From the NCBI GenBank assembly GCA_013204545.1, contig JABMNN010000061.1:1-64000 (forward strand): DNA of 64,000 nucleotides, read 5' to 3'. Source of the DNA: Chloroflexota bacterium (GTDB lineage: Bacteria > Chloroflexota > Dehalococcoidia > Lucifugimonadales > Lucifugimonadaceae). The first letter of the stretch is position 1. Each line of letters begins with the position of its first letter. The position numbers were made by a program, and so were the translations under genes. The notes beneath the pieces were generated by a model. It saw only the letters and a program-made list of their open reading frames with translations. It had not been told where the DNA came from and searched no databases. Of the stretch, positions 26,933-34,890 are shown piece after piece.

Positions 26933-29191
26933 ATGGCCAGCAGATTTTCGTCTGAATCATTGGCGCGCTACAGCGCCGTGCGACCCAAGCGTGTGGCTAG
27001 TATCTGGCTGGTGACTCTGGTTTTGGGATTCTTGGTCATAGGGACACTCTGCGAAAGTTCCATCACCAACGCAGATAGCTTTCTGAGGGTATTACCGGAT
27101 TCCGAGATAGCTGAAAACCTCCTCATTGAGCGATTGTGGAGCCCTGCCGATGGAACCAAGAAACCGGAAAGCGTTTCAGAAATTCTGGTGATCCGGTCGA
27201 GCGGACTGACGGTCGATGACCAGACTTTCCGCGACAAAGTTGAATCGATCTACGTCGCGATCAACACCGCAGGTGCGGGATCGACAGATAAAGATCCTAC
27301 CCTCGTTGGAACTGTTAACTACTACATCACCGGTGATCCAACGATGGTGTCGGATGACCGTCAGTCGACCATCGGTTTTATTGAATTTGCCGGCGAACTG
27401 GATGACGTAATCGATAATTTGCCAACGATCCAGGAGATCGTTGACGAAGCGAACGGAATCGATGGGTTCGAGATGTATCTCGTAGGGGACGCCAGTTTCG
27501 GTATACAGCTAAATGAAATCGCAGAAAAAGACCTGTTGACCGGCGAAGGTATCGGAATTTTTGCAGCGCTGATAATTCTGGTCTTAGTATTCCGGGCTCT
27601 AGGTGCTGCTCCGATTCCGATACTTCTCGCCATCGTCACAATCATCATGGCTGTCACAGCAACATCACTGCTTGGTCAGATCCAGCCGGTGTCATTCTTC
27701 ATCATCAACATGATTATGACGATCGGCATGGCTGTCGGAATCGACTATTCCCTATTTATCGTTGGTCGATACCGTGAAGAGCGACGCAATGGTCTGGAAA
27801 AGGTGGATGCCATTGCTAGAGCCGGTGCCACAGCGTCTCGATCTGTATTTTTCTCTGGAGTGACGGTTGTAGTTGCGCTTGTCGGAATGTTGGCGGTGCC
27901 AGCGAGTATTTACTACAGTCTCGGGCTTGGTGCAATTCTGGCGGCAGTAATGGCAGTCGTAGCCGCCATGACGTTGTTGCCAGCGATTCTTAGTCTTGCA
28001 GGTGACAAAGTCGACGCAATCCGAATTCCTCTGCTCCGGGACACTGGCAGCGACCCGGAGAGTGGTTTCTGGCATCGTGTCACGCGGCAGGTAATGGCGC
28101 ATCCCGTAATGGGGCTCGTGTTGTCCGCGGGCCTTCTGATATTGCTTGCGATTCCTGCGTTAGGCCTAAAAACTGGTCTTGCCGGAGTGGAGTCATTCTC
28201 GGACGAACACGACGTAATACGTGGTTACGGCATACTCGTTGAGGATTTTTCATCGGGAATAGTTGATACGACAGATATCGTCATAGACACTCCTAGTATC
28301 GCAGCCTCTGATGTGCAGGCTGGCATTCAGCGACTGCAAGATATTCTCGCTACCGATGACAGATTCAATTTGGCTAAGTTGGTTGTGAATGATTCAGGGA
28401 ATCTTGGGTTGCTCAAACTGTCGGTCAACTCTGCCAGTAGTGACGAAGGGTTCAAGGCCGTCAGGGATCTCCGAAATGATTTCATTCCCGACGCGAGCAT
28501 TCCTGCGTCAGTGTACGTCGGTGGGTCTGCAGCGAGTAACGTTGACTTCATTAATCTGGGTGATGAGTGGTTGCCTTATGTCGTCATTTTCGTACTGACT
28601 GCCAGTTTTATACTGCTCACCGTAGTGTTCCGATCGCTTGTCGTACCGATCAAAGCGATCATCATGAATCTGCTGTCGGTGAGTGCAACATACGGCTTGC
28701 TGACGATGGTGTTCATCCACGGAATTGGCGTCGATTTTTTGGGATTCACAAAAGTTGACGCTATTGATTCGTGGATTCCTTTGTTCCTGTTTTCGGTATT
28801 GTTTGGTCTCTCAATGGATTACCACGTAATTCTGCTAAGCAGGATTAGGGAGCGTTTCGATGAAACCGGAAACAACGATGAATCAGTGGCTTTCGGGCTT
28901 CAATCCACTGCCGGAATGATCACCGGAGCAGCGACCATCATGGTCGCCGTGTTCCTTGGTTTCGCACTTGCTGAAATGGCAATGTTCCAGCAAATGGGAT
29001 TTGGGTTGGCTGTAGCGGTTTTCCTCGATGCAACCGTCGTGCGATCAGTGCTTGTGCCTGCCAGTATGAGACTGTTAGGCACGCGTAACTGGTACTTGCC
29101 GGGATTCTTGGAATGGTTACCGGATCTCCGTGTAGAGGGGGATGAAACCCCAAGAGTTCCGGTGGTCACTCCAAGGGGAGCCACCGATTAG
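26933..29191 (+). CDS. MMPL family (RND) transporter
   Basis: About 752 residues with the RND layout: one N-terminal helix, a large outside domain, five helices, then the same pattern repeated. GMAVGIDYSLFIVGRYREE and FGLSMDYHVILLSRIRERFDE are the paired MMPL signatures. Members move lipids, lipopeptides or drugs using the proton gradient. The start is ATG 26933 after GGAGAAAT; the ORF track adds 27 residues upstream. No partner protein gene is adjacent. Confidence 0.9.
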   Translation: MASRFSSESLARYSAVRPKRVASIWLVTLVLGFLVIGTLCESSITNADSFLRVLPDSEIAENLLIERLWSPADGTKKPESVSEILVIRSSGLTVDDQTFRDKVESIYVAINTAGAGSTDKDPTLVGTVNYYITGDPTMVSDDRQSTIGFIEFAGELDDVIDNLPTIQEIVDEANGIDGFEMYLVGDASFGIQLNEIAEKDLLTGEGIGIFAALIILVLVFRALGAAPIPILLAIVTIIMAVTATSLLGQIQPVSFFIINMIMTIGMAVGIDYSLFIVGRYREERRNGLEKVDAIARAGATASRSVFFSGVTVVVALVGMLAVPASIYYSLGLGAILAAVMAVVAAMTLLPAILSLAGDKVDAIRIPLLRDTGSDPESGFWHRVTRQVMAHPVMGLVLSAGLLILLAIPALGLKTGLAGVESFSDEHDVIRGYGILVEDFSSGIVDTTDIVIDTPSIAASDVQAGIQRLQDILATDDRFNLAKLVVNDSGNLGLLKLSVNSASSDEGFKAVRDLRNDFIPDASIPASVYVGGSAASNVDFINLGDEWLPYVVIFVLTASFILLTVVFRSLVVPIKAIIMNLLSVSATYGLLTMVFIHGIGVDFLGFTKVDAIDSWIPLFLFSVLFGLSMDYHVILLSRIRERFDETGNNDESVAFGLQSTAGMITGAATIMVAVFLGFALAEMAMFQQMGFGLAVAVFLDATVVRSVLVPASMRLLGTRNWYLPGFLEWLPDLRVEGDETPRVPVVTPRGATD

Positions 29192-29755
29192 ATCGACCAT
29201 TCCGATTAGAGGAGTCCGAGGGCGAATGGCTGGTTCAGTTAACGACCAGAGTTTGCAAACTGAGTCAGTGGATCCGTCAGAACAAAATACGACAGTGATG
29301 ACGTCAGTAACTGCCAACAAGCACATGTAATCACTTAATTTCCGATGAAAAGCATCAAACAGTTCGTCAGCATAGTTGGGTTGATCTGTGGAGATGAACT
29401 CATGTTGGCAGCAGTCGTGAATGGCGTCGTATTCGGAGTTACGGACAACAGTCGAATTCGAAATAACGGTGATTGTTTGGATTGTTTTCTCCAATCAATC
29501 TGAATTACGGAATGTCATAACTTCCGCCCGACCAGAGCGGACCGCCGCCATCACCTATCACCGCGCACAGGTTTTGACAGAACTTAACTAAGGCATATGC
29601 CTCATGAGCAGTTTCCCAAACTTTGTTAGAGAAATGGTATTCTGCTCAAATTCTGAATTCTGACCAAACCAAGAGATTGAGTCCTTCTACGAATATTCAT
29701 AAGAATTAAATTGTCTCTCCGACCAAAAATATTAGGTCGCCGCAGGAATTTCCGT
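29192..29755. other. Intergenic region without a supported gene
   Basis: About 560 bases between the MMPL gene and the lipoprotein protease gene. A 125-codon minus-strand ORF (29117-29494) overlaps the end of the MMPL gene and shows no recognisable motif, so I treat it as chance. AGGAATTTCC just before 29756 is the ribosome binding site for the next gene. Otherwise I see no clear structure. Confidence 0.4.
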
Positions 29756-32074
29756 ATGCCAGCAGTTCTCCGCTCGTTATTTATCTACGCCTTAGTCACG
29801 TTGCTCGTGGCGGCCTGTACCCCGACAACGGCACCTAATAATGAGCCCGCTGTAATACCTGTGGTTCAAACTACACCGGATGACCAATCCGCCCCACCAA
29901 CTGACAACCAGCCCACGGCGGAAGTCACTCCAGAAGAGGCAACTGCAGCAGGTGACGTTGTCGGAGCTCCTATTTCAGAAGAACCCAAGCCAGCTCCAAT
30001 TTCAACGACTACTCCGACGCCAACTCCAGTTACGACCACTGCCGGAACGCCCAGCCCAACCCCGCCTCCTGCCGCGGTTCTTCAACCAACAAGGACGGCA
30101 GTGAGCGCTGAAGCAACCTTCCAGCAGTGTGTTGCCATGATAGTAGGCGACGAGATAGCGAGCGCCTTCACCTTAGAAAACGGTGAAGTCAGCATCACAG
30201 AAAGCTTTAATCCCGAGAGCCTACCCGTCGATCAACTCATGGCAGTTGTGGCCTGTGCGGGTGCGGGCGACTCAAATGAACCTTCCCCGGATTCTCCACC
30301 CGTGACCGGGGGTACGGAACTTTCTCAGAATTTTCAGGATTTCCAGAACTGCGCTGTGAAAATCGTAGGTAACGAAATTGCTCGAATCTTACAACTGACA
30401 GTAGGCGGCTTGCCCGATTTCTCCGGTTTGGGGTCGCAAGCTCTGCCGCGTTCAGCGACCCTTGAGCTTCTAACCTGTGTACCAGCATTACGAGCACCGG
30501 GATCAGCCACCCCACCTCCAGTTTTTTCTGCCGCTGTGAAGGCTCAAGCTCTGGCAGTGGCGGAGAGTGTACGTTCATCGGTTGTCGTGATTGAATCAGA
30601 CAGCGGCACGGGGTCTGGATTTTTCATCTCGGAAGACGGACTCATCATGACCAACTGGCACGTCATTGAGGGCAGCACCAGCTTAACCATCTGGTTGCTG
30701 GATGGTCGAAAGTTTGAGGCTTCAGTGGTAGGCAAGGCGATACTCCCTGACGTTGGACTACTACAACTAATTAGTCCTCCTTCCGGCATCATCGCTCTTC
30801 CAATCGGAGTCTCGACGGACTTACAGCTTGGACAACCGTTGCTCAACGTAGGTCATCCCGGAACTGTGGGATACTGGGTGACAGCATTAGGGACGTCCTT
30901 GCAACACGAGACCGTGTCTTCAGTTGGCAGTTTTGTAGAGGTGGGCAAACTTACTTCCTCCGTTCCCGGGCTTCCCGGAGTCAGTGGCTCGCCTCTTTTG
31001 AATCTCGAAGGTCGTGTGGTGGGACTGGTCTATGGAGGTGAGTCAAGAAAAGATCGTGCTCCGGACGAGGCTCCATCTCCCTCAGCATCCGAGGTGCGGG
31101 AGTACGTCATCCCCAATTCCCTCGGGCTAGCTGTCCCAATTGAAGAGGCAATAGCATTAGCTTCGACATGGACTGGGCGAACCTTCACAATACTTCCTTC
31201 TGCCGCCGCCCCCACGGATCCCGTTACTCTTCCCGCCTCATCTGGTTTAACTCAGGCTGATCTGGACTTCCAAGCATGTGCCGCAGATCTTGTTAAACCG
31301 GAACTAGCAACTCTCTTGCAACTGACCGATGGAGGCTTACCCGATTTTTCAGATTTGGGGCCGGAAACGCTCTCTTGGTCCGTGGTTATCGAGGTCCTAG
31401 ATTGCGTGCCTGGTCTCGAAGGGGAGCCCTCAGCTACATTAGAGTCGATATTCTCTGATGAGATCAAGGCTCAGGCTCAGCAGACAGTAGATGCAGTACG
31501 ATCCTCTGTGGTATTCATTAGTAGTGACATTGGGAACGGGTCAGGGTTCCTCATCTCAGAAGATGGGCTCGTAATGACCAACTGGCACGTGGTTAACGGA
31601 GCTACAGATATCACTGTCTGGCTTCTGGATGGACACAGCTATAAGGCAAAGATTTTAGGCTCCTCACAGAGCCCCGATGTCGCGCTGTTAAGAATTGATG
31701 CTCCTATTGGTGCCGTGGCTCTGACTATTGGGTCGTCCTTAGAACTCCTGCCCAATCAGACTGTGGTTAATGTTGGACACCCCGATGGTGTTGGTCAGTG
31801 GGTGGCAACTGTCGGATCATTTCTAGAACATCAGGAAGGAACACCGCTGGTTTCAACGATTCCGGGACTTCCAGGTGTTAGCGGCTCACCCCTGTTAGAC
31901 CTCCAGGGAAGGGTTGTTGGACTGGTTTATGGTGGTACGCCAAGAGAAATCCAGAACTTAGGCGAGCATCCCGTGCCTTCATCAATTGATGTGCATGAAT
32001 ACCTCGTTCCAAACAGTCTGGAACTTGCAGTTCCAATTGAAGAGGCAATGGCGTTAATAGCAACATGGATGTAA
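29756..32074 (+). CDS. Lipoprotein with two tandem trypsin-like (HtrA-type) protease domains
   Basis: About 772 residues. A lipoprotein signal ends in TLLVAAC, then a Pro/Thr-rich linker. Two near-identical S1C-like protease domains follow: GSGFFISEDGLIMTNWHVIEG with LPDVGLLQL and PGVSGSPLLNLEGRVVGLVY, and GSGFLISEDGLVMTNWHVVNG with SPDVALLRI and PGVSGSPLLDLQGRVVGLVY. Each has the His, Asp and Ser of the triad. A small Cys-containing module (FQNCAVKIVGNEIARILQL, then GGLPDFSGLG) precedes each protease domain and a third, weaker copy lies before the first. No PDZ domain is present. Start ATG 29756 follows AGGAA. Probable role: envelope protein quality control or processing. Confidence 0.85.
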   Translation: MPAVLRSLFIYALVTLLVAACTPTTAPNNEPAVIPVVQTTPDDQSAPPTDNQPTAEVTPEEATAAGDVVGAPISEEPKPAPISTTTPTPTPVTTTAGTPSPTPPPAAVLQPTRTAVSAEATFQQCVAMIVGDEIASAFTLENGEVSITESFNPESLPVDQLMAVVACAGAGDSNEPSPDSPPVTGGTELSQNFQDFQNCAVKIVGNEIARILQLTVGGLPDFSGLGSQALPRSATLELLTCVPALRAPGSATPPPVFSAAVKAQALAVAESVRSSVVVIESDSGTGSGFFISEDGLIMTNWHVIEGSTSLTIWLLDGRKFEASVVGKAILPDVGLLQLISPPSGIIALPIGVSTDLQLGQPLLNVGHPGTVGYWVTALGTSLQHETVSSVGSFVEVGKLTSSVPGLPGVSGSPLLNLEGRVVGLVYGGESRKDRAPDEAPSPSASEVREYVIPNSLGLAVPIEEAIALASTWTGRTFTILPSAAAPTDPVTLPASSGLTQADLDFQACAADLVKPELATLLQLTDGGLPDFSDLGPETLSWSVVIEVLDCVPGLEGEPSATLESIFSDEIKAQAQQTVDAVRSSVVFISSDIGNGSGFLISEDGLVMTNWHVVNGATDITVWLLDGHSYKAKILGSSQSPDVALLRIDAPIGAVALTIGSSLELLPNQTVVNVGHPDGVGQWVATVGSFLEHQEGTPLVSTIPGLPGVSGSPLLDLQGRVVGLVYGGTPREIQNLGEHPVPSSIDVHEYLVPNSLELAVPIEEAMALIATWM

Positions 32075-32075
32075 T

Positions 32076-32115
32076 CCATAGTGGAACATCCTACGCGTAG
32101 GGCATCCCACTATGG
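32076..32115 (+). repeat. Nested palindrome after the tandem-protease gene
   Basis: CCATAGTGG (32076-32084) and CCACTATGG (32107-32115) are exact inverted copies, and the 12-bp perfect palindrome CCTACGCGTAGG (32090-32101) sits between them. It lies 1 nt after the protease stop codon. It may act as a factor-assisted terminator or a protein-binding site; there is no T-run. Confidence 0.55.
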
Positions 32116-32214
32116 GAGGCTGTATCTGATTGTTGAGTGCAGCCCGAATGATCTGGGTGGGGATGTGGGATCGCGGCGCAGCCTCAAGGCGTTTCGTGTC
32201 ATAGACTTATTAGC

Positions 32215-32880
32215 ATGAAACCTTGGATTACTGTGGGTGATGCACTTTCGCCTGATGGCACTCGCCTTGAATTAGTTGAGCACGACGGCGATTACGTTAT
32301 ACGAGCGGATGACCTGCCGTTGATGTCGACCCGGCTGCACTTCTCTGAAGTCGAGTTGGCACGCCTCGTTTGCACTAAACTAAAACCGGGTGCGAAAGTC
32401 ATGATCGGCGGACTTGGGCTCGGTTACACCCTTCGATCAGCTCTCGATCTGATTCCGAAGGACGGTACGGTTGTGCAGGTTGAACTTGTTCCTGAAGTGA
32501 TCGAATGGAATAAAGGCCCTCTTGCGCCGTTCGCCAATCACCCGCTGGATGACAAGAGAACCGAGTTGGTGCAGGGAGATGTGGCGAAGATAATTCGTGG
32601 AGCACGCAACGAGTACGATGCGATCATGCTCGATATCGACAATGGTCCATCTCCGTTGGTGAACGAACGCAACGGTTGGCTTTACACATATCACGGTTTG
32701 TTGGCGATCAGAAGCGCTCTGAAAAACGGTGGCAAGGTGGCCATTTGGTCCGCCGATGACGATCCAAGATTTGTTGCCTTAATGAAGCGAAATGGATTCC
32801 GTGCAGAGAAGCACCATATTCAGGTGCACAAAGGAAAAGGCGGAATTCGTCACGTGATATTCACAGGTCGCAAAACTTAG
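32215..32880 (+). CDS. Spermidine synthase-like protein
   Basis: A 221-residue Rossmann-fold protein of the polyamine synthase/methyltransferase type. VMIGGLGLGYTLRSALDL is the SAM-pocket motif I, VVQVELVPEVIEWN the acidic strand 2, and YDAIMLDIDNGPSPLVN the active-site region where spermidine synthases have an Asp. It lacks the N-terminal beta domain of full enzymes. It may be a methyltransferase or polyamine-related enzyme; the reaction is not certain. Confidence 0.8.
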   Translation: MKPWITVGDALSPDGTRLELVEHDGDYVIRADDLPLMSTRLHFSEVELARLVCTKLKPGAKVMIGGLGLGYTLRSALDLIPKDGTVVQVELVPEVIEWNKGPLAPFANHPLDDKRTELVQGDVAKIIRGARNEYDAIMLDIDNGPSPLVNERNGWLYTYHGLLAIRSALKNGGKVAIWSADDDPRFVALMKRNGFRAEKHHIQVHKGKGGIRHVIFTGRKT

Positions 32881-32938
32881 GCTGATATCGTTTAGTGAGT
32901 TTCCGATCAATAAGTCCCATTTAGCATAGACATCGACA

Positions 32939-33643
32939 TTGACCTCAAGACAAGAACGTCGCCAGAAGACCTCAAAGAAGCCCCCAAAATCAAGCCAGCC
33001 AAACTGGATGATGTGGGGAGGCGTTGGTGTGGTGGTGGTTGCCATTGCGATAGTCGCATTTATGGTTCTATCTCCTGACGGTACATCAGGGGATGTTGAA
33101 GAATCGGCACTCCTCTCTGGCGGTTCGCTGATCGGTGATCCCGATGCTTTGGTAACCCTTGTTGAATTCGGGGACTTTCAGTGACCTGTCTGCGCTAATT
33201 TTGCCCTCGGGCCAGGGCAACAGATCATTCGTGAGTATGTAGACACCGGACGCGTAAATATTCTTTTCAAGCACTTCCCGTTTATCGGTAACGAGTCATG
33301 GCGAGCAGCCGAAGCTTCAGAGTGTGCTGCCGAACAAGGTAAATTTCACGACTACCAGCAAACGGTGTTCTATAACTGGAAAGGAGAGAATCAGGGAACT
33401 TTCGCTGATGAGAACCTTCAAATTTTTGCCGAATTGAACGAACTGGGGATGAATCAGTTCGATGAGTGCATGAGCACGAACAGATACCTCTCCAAAGTCG
33501 AGGCCGATTTCAAGGACGGGGAAGCTGCCGGAGTGAATTCGACACCAACGCTGTTCCTCAACGGTGTGAACATCGGCGGCCTAAAGGAATACAGCTACTA
33601 CCGAGTGCGTCTCGAAGAGGCTCTGGCTGAAGTAGGCGGTTAG
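32939..33643 (+). CDS. Selenocysteine-containing DsbA-family thiol-disulfide oxidoreductase (UGA = Sec82)
   Basis: The ORF track splits this into 32939-33184 and 33365-33643, but both lie in one frame separated only by TGA at 33182-33184. Read through, the protein is 234 residues: a basic N-terminus, one membrane anchor (GGVGVVVVAIAIVAFMVL), then a DsbA-like thioredoxin fold. The active site reads VEFGDFQ-U-PVCANF where homologues have FxDFQCPxC, so UGA replaces the first catalytic Cys. VNILFKHFPFIG, SECAAEQGKFHDYQ and the cis-Pro loop GVNSTPTLFLNG are all intact. The next gene, VKOR, starts one base inside the stop codon. TTG 32939 is the first possible start; ATG at 33005 is an alternative. 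Confidence 0.85.
33201..33220 (+). promoter_or_regulatory. Putative bacterial SECIS hairpin
   Basis: TTGCCCT-CGGGCC-AGGGCAA is a perfect 7-bp stem with a 6-nt apical loop whose second base is G. The loop begins 23 nt after the in-frame UGA, within the distance used by bacterial SECIS models, and the hairpin lies in the coding sequence as bacterial SECIS elements do. SelB would bind it to insert selenocysteine. Confidence 0.65.
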
Positions 33644-34137
33644 TGGCGCAGCAACAGGAGCCGCCGGCAGAAGATGTATCCGACCGGCAGTCAAAACTGT
33701 GGCTGTGTATTGCCTTGTTGGGTCTTGTTGGTCTCGCGGTAACGACTTACCTAACATCGAACGCGCTCGCACACACCGAGGTTGGTTGCAGTCTTAGCGG
33801 ATGTAACACAGTTCTCGGCAGCAAATGGTCGAAGATATTGGGCGTGCCAGTTTCGGCGGTTGGCATGGCGACTTACGCGACGATCATGCTCGGTGCGCTG
33901 CACGCGTACCAATCGCCAATAGACGATTTACGAGGACGCCGTATTGTTGCGGTAATTGCGGCTATCGGCGTGCTGGCATCGATATACCTGACGAGTGTCG
34001 AACTATTCGTGATTAAGGCAGCGTGTCAGTACTGCATCACTTCAGCAGTGCTGGTGGTGATCGTGGCGGTGGCGGTTGTTATTGCTGCGCGCTCCGAAGG
34101 TCCGCTCTGGAGCGCCATTCGTCGACGCCTTGACTAG
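33643..34137 (+). CDS. Vitamin K epoxide reductase (VKOR) family protein
   Basis: A 164-residue, four- to five-helix membrane protein that re-oxidises DsbA-like proteins and passes electrons to quinone. The first Cys pair is in VGCSLSGCNTVLGSKWSKI, and the quinone-side CxxC is KAACQYCITSA; LGVPVSAVGMATY is also typical. The GTG start overlaps the stop of the Sec-DsbA gene by one base, so the pair forms one oxidative folding module. Its stop shares a CTAG palindrome with the convergent lipoprotein gene. Confidence 0.92.
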   Translation: MAQQQEPPAEDVSDRQSKLWLCIALLGLVGLAVTTYLTSNALAHTEVGCSLSGCNTVLGSKWSKILGVPVSAVGMATYATIMLGALHAYQSPIDDLRGRRIVAVIAAIGVLASIYLTSVELFVIKAACQYCITSAVLVVIVAVAVVIAARSEGPLWSAIRRRLD

Positions 34138-34718
34138 CTTTCGTCAGCCGGCAGGAAGTTGTCGATTAATGAGGCGCAGCGAATAATCGCCTGTTCCGAA
34201 TCGAGACCGTCGCACAGAATCACCATGTTTCCGACGATTGCCCAATCTTGATATGTCGGGCCCGGTGCTTGTCTGCTGCCACCACTGGAAACATCAGTAA
34301 CGCCTCGAGCTTGCCAGCGATCTTTCACGCCTTCGGTCCAAACCTGCTCATCACGTTTAGCCTCGAACTCCGCACCGGTGGCGTCGATTGCTAGCTGCTG
34401 ACCGCTCGAAACGGCGAGTTCGTGCGATGGGTAAAACCGAATCTCATAGTCGTGCCTATCGTACGGATCCAAACCCCAGAAGCCACGCCAAGCGTCGAGA
34501 CCATCAGGCAATCCTTCAACGTCGTATTGCTTGTTGGCTTTAAGTTTGATCGCCTGAAGATCTTCAATTGTGTAATTCGCTGGTGCTGTTCTGACCTGAA
34601 CAAAGTTCTCGGCATCTTTAGCGCCGCCACTACCGCAGGCGGTAAACGCCAGCAACATCACTCCGAAAAGGGCGACCACGATCGCTTGCTTTGTTCTTCT
34701 AAAGTTCAAGCCAGCCAT
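34134..34718 (-). CDS. Putative lipoprotein of unknown function
   Basis: About 194 residues. The signal ends in the lipobox VMLLAFTAC, so it is probably anchored to the membrane outside. The mature part has no recognisable domain; it contains two later Cys (VILCDGLDSEQAIIRCASL) that could form a disulfide. I start at the second ATG because GGAGAA sits between the two ATGs. It is convergent with the VKOR gene. Confidence 0.75.
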   Translation of the reverse strand: MAGLNFRRTKQAIVVALFGVMLLAFTACGSGGAKDAENFVQVRTAPANYTIEDLQAIKLKANKQYDVEGLPDGLDAWRGFWGLDPYDRHDYEIRFYPSHELAVSSGQQLAIDATGAEFEAKRDEQVWTEGVKDRWQARGVTDVSSGGSRQAPGPTYQDWAIVGNMVILCDGLDSEQAIIRCASLIDNFLPADES

Positions 34719-34890
34719 ATCAACGTTCTCCATAATTCGGACTAGATTTTGCCGTCAGTATATTCGACACCACGAACAGGCAACAACGGTCGGAGACACA
34801 AACTTCTTCATTGCATCGTTCGGTGGCGCACGGTGCGGAGTGGGTATGTCTCCATTTTGGTTGCTACGCCAATACGCTCACTGGTCGAGG

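Noticed and set aside
29117-29494. 125-codon minus-strand ORF after the MMPL gene
   Set aside because: It overlaps the MMPL coding end by 75 bases, has no recognisable motif and no clear ribosome binding site.
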